DNA of 64,000 bases from Alteribacillus sp. YIM 98480 (GCF_009765375.1 NZ_VTOK01000001.1:248001-312000); one strand, 5' to 3'; shown: positions 26,058 to 34,190, counted from the stretch's first letter. The notes: a model not told the origin generated them from the letters alone. A program made the numbers and translations.

Positions 26058-27011
26058 ATGCCATTACATCCACAAGCAAAAGCTTTTTTGGATCAAATTG
26101 CAGCAGCAAAAGCAGAAGGTGCTCCTGCAATCGAGGAAATGACGGTGGAAGAAAACCGAAATGCACTTCTTGAAAACTTTAAAGCCATAGGCGGAGAACC
26201 CGAAAATGTGGCAAAAGTTGAAGATTTATCCATTCCAGTTAACGGTACAGACATTGATATTCGCATTTATACTCCTGAAGGTGAAGGTCCGTTTCCTGTA
26301 TTTGTTTACTATCCTGGCGGCGGCTGGGTAACAGGAGATTTAGAGGTTGCGGATTCTACTCTACGAGCTGTTACGAATGTTTCTGAATGTTTGGTTGTAT
26401 CCGTTCATTACAGACTTGCCCCTGAACACAAGTTTCCTGTTGCACCTGAAGATTGCTATGCAGCTACAAATTGGGTTTCAGAAAATATTTCTAAGTACAA
26501 TGGAGACCCAGACCGCTTAGCAGTTGGAGGAGACAGTGCCGGTGGCAACCTGGCTGCAGTAGTACCTTTGATGGCTAAAGATCGTGGCGGCCCATCTATC
26601 GCTTATCAGTATTTAATCTATCCTGTAACTGATTTTACTTTTGATACGGGATCATATCGGGAAAATGGAGAAGGCCACTTTTTAGAAACGGCAGGTATGC
26701 ATTGGTTTGCTGATCATTACATTGACAAAGAAGATAGAACAAACCCTTATGCCGCACCGCTTCGTGCAGATGACTTGAGCAATCTTCCCCCCGCACTAGT
26801 AATTACTGCAGAATACGATGTATTACGAGATGAGGGCGAGGAATATGCTGACCGTCTAAAAGAAGCTGGGGTTCCTGTTGAACGCACACGATATGATGGT
26901 CAGATTCACGGATTTTTCTGGATGTCTGGAATTATGGATGATGCGAGAAAGTCGATTGAACAAGTCGGAAACTCCTTAAAGAAAAATCTTTCGTACAAGC
27001 ATTCTAGTTAA
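26058..27011 (+). CDS. alpha/beta hydrolase, hormone-sensitive-lipase-type carboxylesterase
   Basis: 317 residues, ATG after GGGGGG. Catalytic triad: Ser in GGDSAGGNLAAV (about residue 158), Asp in AEYDVLRDEGEEY (about 253) and His in DGQIHGFFWM (about 283). The oxyanion-hole motif normally written HGGGW reads PGGGW here (YYPGGGWVTGD, about residue 87), with the histidine replaced by proline. The family cleaves short- to medium-chain esters in the cytoplasm; no signal peptide is seen. Neighbouring alcohol dehydrogenase and acyl-CoA synthetase genes could consume the products (inference). Confidence 0.9.
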   Translation: MPLHPQAKAFLDQIAAAKAEGAPAIEEMTVEENRNALLENFKAIGGEPENVAKVEDLSIPVNGTDIDIRIYTPEGEGPFPVFVYYPGGGWVTGDLEVADSTLRAVTNVSECLVVSVHYRLAPEHKFPVAPEDCYAATNWVSENISKYNGDPDRLAVGGDSAGGNLAAVVPLMAKDRGGPSIAYQYLIYPVTDFTFDTGSYRENGEGHFLETAGMHWFADHYIDKEDRTNPYAAPLRADDLSNLPPALVITAEYDVLRDEGEEYADRLKEAGVPVERTRYDGQIHGFFWMSGIMDDARKSIEQVGNSLKKNLSYKHSS

Positions 27012-27028
27012 TAATAAATCTAATTGAT

Positions 27029-27060
27029 AAAGAGCCGTTCCACAGGGGACGGCTTTTTTA
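27029..27060 (+). terminator. intrinsic terminator of the esterase gene
   Basis: AAAGAGCCGTTCC and GGGACGGCTTTTTTA; a GC-rich stem with a U-tract. Confidence 0.85.
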
Positions 27061-27219
27061 AAAGGTAAGAAATTATAAATAGTTGGCGTTTTACATGTCT
27101 AGCGCAAGCGCCTACTCGCTCGAGACTCCTTCGGTTCGTCAATGGAAAGCAAAGATCAGCTTTCCATGTGCCGCCCCTCCAGGACTTGTCGCTCGTGAGC
27201 AAGGCGCTTGCGCTTTTCT
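27061..27219 (+). repeat. dispersed repeat type A, copy 2
   Basis: Near-identical to 12556-12714 on the same strand, again directly behind an intrinsic terminator and again followed by type B. Confidence 0.85.
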
Positions 27220-27222
27220 TAC

Positions 27223-27436
27223 AAGGTAAGAAATTATAAATATGTGGCGTTTTTGATGTCTAGCTTCAGCGCCCAGCCGCTCAGGCGCACACGATGTGGG
27301 TCAGTTCAGCGTTGTCACAGGACGTGACGGTTTTAGCTGAACGTCTTATGTCTTCCCTTTCGACTCCGGGCCGCAGGCGACCCTGCGCGAAAGTCCAGGA
27401 CCTGTCGCGGCTGACCAGGGCGCTTGCGCTTTTCTT
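27223..27436 (+). repeat. dispersed repeat type B, copy 2
   Basis: Near-identical to 12719-12931, with few differences (for example GTCTTATG for GTCCTATG). The A+B pairs at 12.6 and 27.1 kb are direct repeats about 14.5 kb apart. Bases 27437-27610 after it show nothing recognisable. Confidence 0.85.
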
Positions 27437-27617
27437 ACACTGATAGGAAAATATAAAATTTTAGAATGGATCAATCATCGACGTCGTCAAAATTTTGATG
27501 AAATCAGTATAAGTTCAACTAAGCAATCGTCTTCACCTAAAGGCTTGGCGTAGTTTTCTTTAGTAATGAATTATAAACATAATAGACGATAGATTGTAAA
27601 AATAAGCCAAGAAAAGA

Positions 27618-27646
27618 TTGAGGAATGAATAAAAGGTTGTTATAAT
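27618..27646 (+). promoter_or_regulatory. promoter of the island TetR gene
   Basis: TTGAGG (27618-27623), 17-bp spacer, TATAAT (27641-27646), directly followed by the CAAACAACTGTTTG operator. Confidence 0.75.
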
Positions 27647-27650
27647 AAAA

Positions 27651-27664
27651 CAAACAACTGTTTG
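27651..27664. promoter_or_regulatory. CAAACA-NN-TGTTTG operator, site 1 (TetR gene)
   Basis: CAAACAACTGTTTG overlaps the predicted transcription start. The same palindrome recurs before ribBA and the TRAP operon, always 5 to 9 bases after the -10. It resembles the PsrA box of proteobacteria (CAAAC-N4-GTTTG). Confidence 0.75.
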
Positions 27665-27687
27665 AAATGTAAGGGAAGGCGGTCGTC

Positions 27688-28308
27688 ATGTTGAATGAAG
27701 TAAAAAAACGTTCCTTTAATACAAAAAAATCAAGTGAAAAGTTTACAAAAATAGTAAGTGCTGCTGCGGAAATCTTTAGAATCAAAGGGTATAAAGAAGC
27801 TACACTTGAAGATATTGCGAATGAAGTCGGAATGCTAAAAGGAAGTCTTTATTACTACATCAGCAAAAAAGACGATCTACTGTATGAGGTAGTACAAAGA
27901 CCTTTATATGAAATGACCATAAATCTAAAAAATATAGCAGAATCACAATCCAGTCCTACTGAAAAATTAGAACGAGCTTTAAAAAATCATGTCGATAGCT
28001 TTGAAAAATATCAATCAGAACTTTTTGTTTGGATATCTATAGAATGGTTTCATTCTGATTTTGGCGGGGAAATTGCTGATTTAGGTAACGAATATGATCG
28101 TCTATTTAGAAAAATCATTTTAGAAGGTGTCGAAACGAATAACTTTCGAAATGATTTAGATCCTAAATTAATGGTTTTCGCTATTTTTGGTATATATAAC
28201 TATATGCAGCGGTGGTATTCTACGGAAAGCCACTATTCCATGGATGAAATAGGAAAACAATTTGAAAAGTTTGTGCGGCAGGCTGTCGCAAATTTCGACA
28301 AGCGATAG
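27688..28308 (+). CDS. TetR family regulator, probable master repressor of the CoA-ester island
   Basis: 206 residues, ATG after AAGGGAAGGCGG. The HTH spans about residues 20-65: IVSAAAEIFRIKGYKEATLE, IANEVGMLKGSLYYYISKKD. The C-terminal domain contains WISIEWFHSDF and IFGIYNYMQRWYS, reminiscent of the TetR_C domain of fatty-acid/CoA-ester regulators such as FadR/YsiA and KstR2; exact grouping is uncertain. It has an operator at its own promoter that recurs at four other promoters in the island. A CoA thioester is the most likely inducer (inference from family and context). Confidence 0.88.
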   Translation: MLNEVKKRSFNTKKSSEKFTKIVSAAAEIFRIKGYKEATLEDIANEVGMLKGSLYYYISKKDDLLYEVVQRPLYEMTINLKNIAESQSSPTEKLERALKNHVDSFEKYQSELFVWISIEWFHSDFGGEIADLGNEYDRLFRKIILEGVETNNFRNDLDPKLMVFAIFGIYNYMQRWYSTESHYSMDEIGKQFEKFVRQAVANFDKR

Positions 28309-28360
28309 GCTGAACACATCATCTTCTATATACTTACCAATAAAATAACCTGCTAACACG

Positions 28361-28396
28361 AAAATGCTTCACAGTAGTTGGAGCATTTTATTTTTC
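28361..28396 (+). terminator. intrinsic terminator of the TetR gene
   Basis: AAAATGCTTCA and TGGAGCATTTTATTTTT form a stem with a U-tract 52 bp after the stop codon. Confidence 0.7.
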
Positions 28397-28442
28397 CCTC
28401 CTGACCATTGAAGAACCTGTTTCACTTAATTTCGACTGAGCA

Positions 28443-28530
28443 TTTTTAGAAAAACGTGGCTAACCGCCAAGCCAAATAGCGGAAGTCATCGTTTTGCTTA
28501 TACTTTGATCCTTTAACAAAGTTTAAAAAT
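28443..28530 (-). repeat. terminator-bearing repeat family C, copy on minus strand
   Basis: On the minus strand it reads TTTAAACTTTGTTAAAGGATC, then AAAGTATAAG, ACTTCCGC, GGCTTGGCGGTTAGCC and GTTTTTCTAAAA. The layout equals the plus-strand copies at 39119, 51245 and 57643. Confidence 0.75.
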
Positions 28531-28565
28531 CGAATAAAAAATTTTCTAAAAATTTAAAATAAAAG

Positions 28566-28594
28566 TTTACAAATATCGAGTGAGCTTTTATAAT
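28566..28594 (+). promoter_or_regulatory. promoter of ribBA
   Basis: TTTACA (28566-28571), 17-bp spacer, TATAAT (28589-28594). The same hexamers and spacing occur at the TRAP operon promoter. Confidence 0.75.
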
Positions 28595-28603
28595 ATAAAC
28601 AAA

Positions 28604-28617
28604 CAAACAGTTGTTTG
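28604..28617. promoter_or_regulatory. CAAACA-NN-TGTTTG operator, site 2 (ribBA)
   Basis: CAAACAGTTGTTTG, 9 bases after the -10 hexamer. A second palindrome, TGAATG-TT-CATTCA (28637-28650), lies just before the ribosome site and could bind another regulator. Confidence 0.75.
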
Positions 28618-28664
28618 AAAATGTTTGACTCTGTTATGAATGTTCATTCAAGGAGATGGTGAGG

Positions 28665-29858
28665 ATGTTCGATTCAATAGAAGTGGCTGTAGAAGAACTG
28701 AAAAAAGGAAACATAGTCATTGTTTGTGATGATGAAGATCGGGAAAACGAAGGGGATTTTTTAGTATTAGCGGAACAAGCCACACCGAAAGCAATTAATT
28801 TTATGATTAAGCATGGCAGGGGGCTTGTGTGTACACCAATAGATAGAAGCTATGCTGCAAAATTTTGTCTTTCTCCGATGGTAGATAATAATACAGATCC
28901 GCACCATACCATGTTTACTGTGAGTGTAGATCATACATCGACCACCACAGGTATCTCTGCTTTTGATCGGTCAGCCACGATACAAGCAATCGTTAACAGC
29001 GAAACTACAGAATCTGACTTTAAAAAACCTGGACATATATTTCCTTTAATAGCCAAAGACGGAGGCGTATTGAGACGTGCAGGTCACACGGAGGCTGCTG
29101 TTGACCTGGCCAAGTTATGTGATAGTAAACCAGCAGGCGTTATTTGTGAAATCATAAAAGAAGACGGCAGTATGGCCAGGGTTCCGGATCTGATGAAAAT
29201 TGCTAAACAATTTGATTTGAAAATGATTACGATAAAAGATTTAATTCAGTTCCGGCGTCAAAAAGAAAAACTAGTCTCTAAAGAAATAGAAATCAACCTC
29301 CCAACAACATACGGCAATTTTAAAGCCTTAGGTTACTCCGACACAGTGGAAAACAAAGATCATGTTGCTTTAATAAAAGGAGATATCACGTCGGAGAAAG
29401 TACCTTTAGTTCGTGTACACTCGGAGTGTTTAACAGGTGACGTGTTCGGATCTTGCCGGTGTGACTGTGGATCACAGCTTGAAGCAGCACTGCAGCAGAT
29501 TTCGATGTCAGATTGCGGCATTTTGTTGTATATGAGACAAGAAGGACGAGGGATAGGCCTTTTAAACAAAATGAAAGCTTACAAATTGCAAGAAGAAGGT
29601 TATGACACTGTTGAAGCTAATGAAAAATTAGGTTTTCCTCCTGACCTTCGGGATTATGGTATTGGCGCTCAAATCCTTCGTGACATAGGGGTAACAAAGA
29701 TGAACTTGTTAACGAATAATCCCAAAAAAATCAAAGGATTAAACGGTTATGGATTAAAAGTGATTCACCGTGTCCCACTTCAGTTTCCTCACGATAAAGA
29801 TAACGAAAAATACCTCAAAACAAAACAGAAAAAGTTAGGGCATTTATTGTCCGTGTAA
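28665..29858 (+). CDS. ribBA: bifunctional DHBP synthase / GTP cyclohydrolase II (riboflavin synthesis)
   Basis: 397 residues. I chose the ATG at 28665 because AGGAG ends 9 bases upstream and MFDSIE is the usual N-terminus; the ATG at 28656 is too close. The RibB half (residues 1-200) has [11 protein letters not shown] and [13 protein letters not shown]. The RibA half (about 205-397) has the zinc cysteines in [15 protein letters not shown] and the GTP-site [12 protein letters not shown]. It makes the two first committed precursors of riboflavin. It is not next to other rib genes, shows no FMN riboswitch in the leader, and is controlled by the island operator instead. It probably raises flavin supply for the neighbouring flavoenzymes. 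Confidence 0.93.
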   Translation: MFDSIEVAVEELKKGNIVIVCDDEDRENEGDFLVLAEQATPKAINFMIKHGRGLVCTPIDRSYAAKFCLSPMVDNNTDPHHTMFTVSVDHTSTTTGISAFDRSATIQAIVNSETTESDFKKPGHIFPLIAKDGGVLRRAGHTEAAVDLAKLCDSKPAGVICEIIKEDGSMARVPDLMKIAKQFDLKMITIKDLIQFRRQKEKLVSKEIEINLPTTYGNFKALGYSDTVENKDHVALIKGDITSEKVPLVRVHSECLTGDVFGSCRCDCGSQLEAALQQISMSDCGILLYMRQEGRGIGLLNKMKAYKLQEEGYDTVEANEKLGFPPDLRDYGIGAQILRDIGVTKMNLLTNNPKKIKGLNGYGLKVIHRVPLQFPHDKDNEKYLKTKQKKLGHLLSV

Positions 29859-29879
29859 GAGAAGGGTCTGCACTTTATT

Positions 29880-29900
29880 AATGTTCAAAGCATGAACATT
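29880..29900. promoter_or_regulatory. inverted repeat before the SDR gene
   Basis: AATGTTCA-AAGCA-TGAACATT, a perfect 8-bp inverted repeat in the 66-bp gap after ribBA. It could be an operator or a small hairpin. Confidence 0.4.
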
Positions 29901-29924
29901 TAAATCCTTGAAGGAGGAAAGAAA

Positions 29925-30668
29925 ATGAGGCTTTCTGGAAAAGTAGCTATCGTAACAGGTGCCGGTTCAGGGATTGGAAAAGAAACTGCCTTGAGATTTG
30001 GGAAAGAAGGAGCAAGCGTTGTATGTTATGACCTTAAAGGTCAGGAAGAAACAGTTACAGAGATCAAGAAAACAAATGAACAAGCTATCGCTTTTAGAGG
30101 AGACATTACAAATAGTTCAGATTGGGAAAATGTTGTCAAAGCAACAAAGGATCAATTTGGAACAATTGATATATTAGGAAATATTGCCGGAGTTACTTCA
30201 AGAGGGTCTGATAAATTAATAGACCAAACAGAAGAAGAGTGGGATCGAATGATTAACATAGATCTTAAGGGTGCTTTTTTAGGGATGCGAACAGTAATTC
30301 CTGAAATGTTGAAAAAGAAAAAAGGAAAAATTATAAATATTGCTTCTTTAGCCGCTCATGTTGGTTTGACCAACTTAGTATCTTATTCAGCAGCTAAAGG
30401 TGGGGTAGCTGCAATGTCCAGACAGGTAGCGATGGAATATGCAAGAGACAATATTCAAGTCAATGCCGTCTCACCTGGAATAATTGACACTCCTATCTTA
30501 GGAAACAACACCCCGGAAATGACGAAAGCTTTTTCGGAGGCCACCCCGGCTGGGCGGTTAGGAAAACCAGAAGAAGTAGCTAATTTGATACTTTTTCTAG
30601 CATCTGAAGAAGCCGATTTTATTACTGGTCAAGTGTGGAAAGTAGACGGGGGCTGGGGATCTCAGTGA
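29925..30668 (+). CDS. SDR family oxidoreductase
   Basis: 247 residues, ATG after GAAGGAGGAAAG. Classical short-chain dehydrogenase: cofactor loop TGAGSGIG (residues about 12-19), NIAG (about 86), catalytic Ser in IASLAAH and YSAAKGG (about 153). The acidic residue after the second strand (VVCYDLKG) favours NAD(H). It follows ribBA and precedes a luciferase-like monooxygenase, so it probably oxidises or reduces an alcohol/ketone in the island pathway. Four such SDRs occur in the island. Confidence 0.9.
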   Translation: MRLSGKVAIVTGAGSGIGKETALRFGKEGASVVCYDLKGQEETVTEIKKTNEQAIAFRGDITNSSDWENVVKATKDQFGTIDILGNIAGVTSRGSDKLIDQTEEEWDRMINIDLKGAFLGMRTVIPEMLKKKKGKIINIASLAAHVGLTNLVSYSAAKGGVAAMSRQVAMEYARDNIQVNAVSPGIIDTPILGNNTPEMTKAFSEATPAGRLGKPEEVANLILFLASEEADFITGQVWKVDGGWGSQ

Positions 30669-30700
30669 TCTTATTATTTTGAATTTTTGTAATTAGTTTA

Positions 30701-30726
30701 TTAATAACTGCTTTTGCAGTTATTAA
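30701..30726 (+). terminator. hairpin between SDR and monooxygenase genes
   Basis: TTAATAACTGC-TTTT-GCAGTTATTAA is an 11-bp perfect stem followed by AATAAATATTTTAT. It may attenuate transcription or stabilise upstream mRNA. Confidence 0.5.
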
Positions 30727-30754
30727 AATAAATATTTTATGAGGAGTGTTTTAA

Positions 30755-31819
30755 ATGAAATTTGGACTTTTTTATGTGTTGGAATGTTATGATGGCAAAT
30801 ATGAAAAGGCTTACAACGAGATGCTAGAGCAAATTCAGTATGCGGAAGAATTAGGATTTGAAAGTGTTTGGCTGGCAGAGCATCATTTTACAGCTTATGG
30901 TAGTATGCCGTCCCCGCAAGTAGCTGCAGCCGCTATCGCTCAGGTAACAAAGACAATGGATATTGGAATGGCCGTATGTAACTTAAACTTTGATAACCCT
31001 GTTCGAATTGCTGAGGACTTTGCGATGGTCGATAATTTAAGTAACGGACGTCTGAAATTTGGTGCAGGCCGCGGCTATCAGCCTATAGAGTTTAAAGGTC
31101 TTGGACTTGAAATGAAAGATACTAGAGAAGTGTTTTGGGAAAGTGTAGATATCATTAAAGGATTGTGGTACAACGACTCCTTCAGCTATGATGGAAAACA
31201 TTATCAACTAGAGAATGTGTCATTAACACCGAAACCAGTACAAGAGAGAATTCCATTTTATTTAGCTGCTATCAGCCCGGCAACCTTTGACATTGCTGTT
31301 GAAAAAGGAATGACCGAGTTTATGTGTACTCCTACATTGATGGATATGAATGAATTGAAAAAATATATTTCTGAGACTAGAAGCCGAATGATCAAACAAG
31401 GAATTAATCCTTCTATTCATATGAACTTACAAATGAACATAGCGGATACACAAGCACAAGCGATTAAAAATGTAGAAAAAGAAATGGCCCGCTATTTTGA
31501 CACGGTGTTAAATCAAGTGCCTGGAGCAAGAGGAGAAAAAGCGGCTGAAAGTTATGAAAGATTTGCAGAAGTGGCTCAAGAAATGTCCGGTCCAGTTGAT
31601 GTGAAAGGTTTGAATGAAGCAGGTATTGCTCTATTAGAAGATCCAGATACGGCCATCGAAAAGCTTGAGGATATCGAAAAATATGGAATTACTAGTATGT
31701 CTAACTGGTTCCGAATGGGTGATATGGAACACCGGAAAGTCATGAAAACAATGAAAAACTTTGCTCGTGATGTAATGCCGTATTTTAAGCCAACAGGAAA
31801 AAAGACTGTCACTCAGTAA
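30755..31819 (+). CDS. LLM-class (luciferase-like) flavin-dependent monooxygenase
   Basis: 354 residues, ATG after GAGGAGTG. TIM-barrel bacterial-luciferase family: ESVWLAEHHFTAYGSMPSPQ at about residue 36, DNPVRIAEDFAMVDNLSNGR at about 82, GAGRGYQPIEFKG at about 106. These enzymes use FMNH2 and O2 to oxygenate ketones, sulfonates, chelators or aromatic/terpenoid substrates. FMNH2 would come from a separate reductase, for which the FMN-reductase-like gene at 56958 is a candidate. Substrate unknown; a Baeyer-Villiger-type or hydroxylation step in the island pathway is possible (inference). Confidence 0.88.
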   Translation: MKFGLFYVLECYDGKYEKAYNEMLEQIQYAEELGFESVWLAEHHFTAYGSMPSPQVAAAAIAQVTKTMDIGMAVCNLNFDNPVRIAEDFAMVDNLSNGRLKFGAGRGYQPIEFKGLGLEMKDTREVFWESVDIIKGLWYNDSFSYDGKHYQLENVSLTPKPVQERIPFYLAAISPATFDIAVEKGMTEFMCTPTLMDMNELKKYISETRSRMIKQGINPSIHMNLQMNIADTQAQAIKNVEKEMARYFDTVLNQVPGARGEKAAESYERFAEVAQEMSGPVDVKGLNEAGIALLEDPDTAIEKLEDIEKYGITSMSNWFRMGDMEHRKVMKTMKNFARDVMPYFKPTGKKTVTQ

Positions 31820-31900
31820 CATGAGAAAGCTTTGACAGCATATGGTAAGCACTTACAAAAGCAGCCATCGAACTTCGTGTTGATACCAAAAAGATAGCAT

Positions 31901-31935
31901 GTCCTGTGCAAGCCAGTTCGAGGTTGACACAGGAC
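31901..31935. repeat. inverted repeat related to repeat B core
   Basis: GTCCTGTG (31901-31908) and CACAGGAC (31928-31935) echo the CACAGGACGTGAC core of repeat B. A weak family C-like tail (TTTGCCATAAGGGGTCAGCG to TCTAAAAG) follows at about 31993-32036. The rest of the 31820-32073 gap shows nothing else. Confidence 0.4.
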
Positions 31936-32073
31936 GTACTTCCAAACACTGATGAGCTTACACGTTCACACTTGTCTTCAACAAACGGCCTTTGCCATAA
32001 GGGGTCAGCGTCCGGCCTAGTTATTCTAAAAGAATGTTTTTTTACATTCACATTTTAAAAGAGAAGGGGCAGT

Positions 32074-32577
32074 ATGATTATGAGTACGGTTAGTAACTTA
32101 ACGTTAGAACAACGTATTGCTGCTTTAGAGGCTCGTGAAGAGATTAAAGAAGTCATTGCAAACTATAATCATGGTGTAGATAAAAAAGATGAAGAATTGT
32201 TTTTAGATATTTGGGAGGATGATGCAGTCTGGGATATTGGGGATCCGTGGGGGTACTGCTCGAACAAAAAAGAAATATTAGAAAAAACGAAAGCAATATG
32301 GGAAGGTCTTCCAGAAACGCATCATCATGCTACAAATCATGTAATTAATGTAGAGATTGAAAAAGGAACTGCTACTGCCGTTGCAGATGTGGAAGCTACG
32401 GCTACAAATGCTGTAGGTGTACCTTTATTAATATCAGCCACATATTGGGATGATTTGAGTAATCGAACGGGAAAATGGCGGCTGCAAAAAAGAAAAGTGA
32501 AAATATACTATATGACACCTGTGTTAGAACCATGGTCTGATGATCCGAAAACTCGTATTAATCCGAAGCTGGATTAA
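32074..32577 (+). CDS. NTF2/SnoaL-like fold protein, paralogue of 54697-55173
   Basis: 167 residues, ATG after AGAAGGGG; a second ATG at 32080 is possible. The N-terminus (RIAALEAREEIKEVIANYNH) and the downstream beta-rich part (GTATAVADVEATATNA, NRTGKWRLQKRKVKIYYM) fit the SnoaL_4/NTF2-like family, which includes dehydratases, isomerases and dehydrochlorinases such as BaiE and scytalone dehydratase. About 160 residues is the usual length. It is about half identical by eye to the protein at 54697. The Asp/His pocket residues (NHGVDKKDEELF, THHHATNHV) suggest an enzyme, but the reaction is not known. Confidence 0.8.
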   Translation: MIMSTVSNLTLEQRIAALEAREEIKEVIANYNHGVDKKDEELFLDIWEDDAVWDIGDPWGYCSNKKEILEKTKAIWEGLPETHHHATNHVINVEIEKGTATAVADVEATATNAVGVPLLISATYWDDLSNRTGKWRLQKRKVKIYYMTPVLEPWSDDPKTRINPKLD

Positions 32578-32732
32578 ACGTTTATTTGAGCTCTATTATC
32601 CGGGGGAGCGCGAACAAAACTGTGGGGATTAAAAAAATTATCACACGGAATAATTTGTAAACAGCGTGATTACCGTAAATATATTAACGGCACAAAAGAG
32701 TGGGGAGCCCATAAATATAGACTATGTTAAAG

Positions 32733-32919
32733 GGGGCTGTCTCAAAAGGTTAGTTTAGGGTGTGATGGTTATCTAGCAACTGGAATATGCGAGACGCCTG
32801 CGGGAAATAGGGAAGCGTGAATACCTCACAGTGATGGGGGCTCACGAGGAACCGTTACCAGAGGAAAGCGGGTATATTCCAGTTGCGCTTGCCGAGAACT
32901 AACTTATGGGACAGCTCCT
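32733..32919. repeat. MITE-like element with terminal inverted repeats
   Basis: About 187 bp. The ends GGGGCTGTCTCAAAAGGTTAG and CTAACTTATGGGACAGCTCC are imperfect inverted repeats. Inside, GCAACTGGAATAT (32776-32788) and ATATTCCAGTTGC (32874-32886) are perfect 13-bp arms. The core CTGCGGGAAATAGG to GAGGAAAGCGGG resembles a repeat common in Bacillaceae genomes (recalled, not searched). A solo right end (GGACAGCTCCTTTGAAA) occurs at 59861-59878. It lies in a 542-bp gap; bases 32578-32732 show nothing else. Confidence 0.75.
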
Positions 32920-32992
32920 TTGAAATATATTTTACAGTAATTTCAAAAACAAAAAAGTAGATTCACTGGCGTTATCTTCTAGACTGATAAAA

Positions 32993-33035
32993 GGAAACCA
33001 AAGCATTTGCCATAAGGACTCGGCAAACAACTTGT
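32993..33035 (+). repeat. degenerate fragment of repeat family C
   Basis: AAACCAAAGCATTTGCCATAAGG then ACTCGGCAAACAACTTG resembles the 3' part of the family (GCCATTAAGGACTTGGC) but has lost the terminator stem. Confidence 0.4.
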
Positions 33036-33049
33036 GTATGGCTGAAATT

Positions 33050-33107
33050 AAAACAACTGTTTGGTATCTTAGTGGTCATCCGCTCCACCATTATAACTGT
33101 TGTTTGA
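33050..33107 (+). promoter_or_regulatory. promoter with two imperfect CAAACANNTGTTTG sites, site 3
   Basis: TTAGTG (33069-33074), 17-bp spacer, TATAAC (33092-33097). AAAACAACTGTTTG (33050-33063) precedes it and ATAACTGTTGTTTG (33094-33107) overlaps the start; these have one and two mismatches to CAAAC-N4-GTTTG. Probable weaker control by the island TetR. Confidence 0.55.
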
Positions 33108-33119
33108 GGAGGGGAATTA

Positions 33120-34190
33120 ATGAGTCAACACGTATTTCAAGAAACTATTCCTATTCGTGAGGGGGAGAATTTTGATCAAAATGCGGTAAAAAAATACTTA
33201 ATAGAAAATATAGAAGATTTCCCAGAAGAGCCTTTAGAAGTGGAGCAGTTTTCGACAGGAGTATCCAATTTAACCTACTATTTACGTTCTGGGAATTGGG
33301 AGGCGGTGATGCGGCGGCCCCCCAATGGACCATTGCCACCCAAGGCTCACGATATGAAACGGGAATCTGAGTTTTTAAAAAAGCTATACCCTTATTATTC
33401 ATTTGTCCCAGAACCATATGTTTTTTGTGATGATAAAAGTGTGATTGGCGTTCCGTTTTATGTTATGGAACGTAAAAAAGGGATCGTGATAGACGAGTCG
33501 TTTACCCCAGGTCAAAACATTTCTGAGGATCAACTAAAAACGATATCCTATAATGCGGTAGATGCTCTAGCAGCTTTGCATCAAATTGATTACAAAGAGG
33601 CGGGTCTATCTGAGTTTGGATTTCCTGAAGGTTTTTTGAACAGGCAAGTACATGGGTGGATCAAACGATATAATAAATCAAAAACAGACGACGTTCCTTA
33701 TTTTGAGGAACTAAGTAAGTGGATGGTTAACCATGTCCCCTCCTCCCATGACAGTGCAGTTATTCATAACGACTATAAATTAAATAACATGCTGCTTTCC
33801 CCGGACTTGCGTGAGATTAAAGCTATACTTGATTGTGAACTAGCAACGGTTGCTGATCCATTTTTTGATTTAGCCGGAGCATTAGGTTATTGGATAGAAG
33901 AGGACGATCCAGACATTCTAAAAGAAAGTTTACCATCTTTAACTGGAACGCCAGGTTTTATTTCAAGGGAAGAATTTATCCATCGCTATGCTCTTAAAAC
34001 GAAAAAAAATATTCCGGATATGAATTTTTATATGGCTTTCACTTACTTTAAACTTGCTGTTGTATTCCAGCAAATTTATTATCGTTGGAAAATTGGAAAA
34101 TCAAAAGATGAGAGATTTAAAACATTTGATAAAAGAGTTCGGAATATGATGACCCACGCTTATGAAGTAGTTGATAAAAAGAAGTTTTAA
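33120..34190 (+). CDS. phosphotransferase family protein (APH/ACAD10-11 kinase-like)
   Basis: 356 residues, ATG after GAGGAGGGG. Aminoglycoside-phosphotransferase fold: glycine-rich loop FSTGVSNLTYYL (about residue 44), catalytic loop VIHNDYKLNNMLL (about 219) and metal Asp in ILDCELATVADPFFD (about 238). The same fold makes the N-terminal part of animal ACAD10/ACAD11, which phosphorylate 4-hydroxyacyl-CoAs before an acyl-CoA dehydrogenase removes the phosphate. Here it is followed directly by an acyl-CoA dehydrogenase, so a hydroxyacyl-CoA kinase role is plausible. Antibiotic resistance is unlikely. Confidence 0.87.
   Translation: MSQHVFQETIPIREGENFDQNAVKKYLIENIEDFPEEPLEVEQFSTGVSNLTYYLRSGNWEAVMRRPPNGPLPPKAHDMKRESEFLKKLYPYYSFVPEPYVFCDDKSVIGVPFYVMERKKGIVIDESFTPGQNISEDQLKTISYNAVDALAALHQIDYKEAGLSEFGFPEGFLNRQVHGWIKRYNKSKTDDVPYFEELSKWMVNHVPSSHDSAVIHNDYKLNNMLLSPDLREIKAILDCELATVADPFFDLAGALGYWIEEDDPDILKESLPSLTGTPGFISREEFIHRYALKTKKNIPDMNFYMAFTYFKLAVVFQQIYYRWKIGKSKDERFKTFDKRVRNMMTHAYEVVDKKKF

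Noticed and set aside
28637-28650. FadR (YsiA) operator before ribBA
   Set aside because: TGAATG-TT-CATTCA has the right half sites but a 2-bp centre, whereas the Bacillus FadR box needs a longer spacing; kept only as an unassigned palindrome.
12554-32036. CRISPR array
   Set aside because: Repeats are long, dispersed, hairpin-forming and not regularly spaced; no cas-like gene is present.
33120-34190. Aminoglycoside resistance kinase
   Set aside because: The APH fold is shared, but the acyl-CoA dehydrogenase context fits the ACAD10/11-type kinase, not drug resistance.
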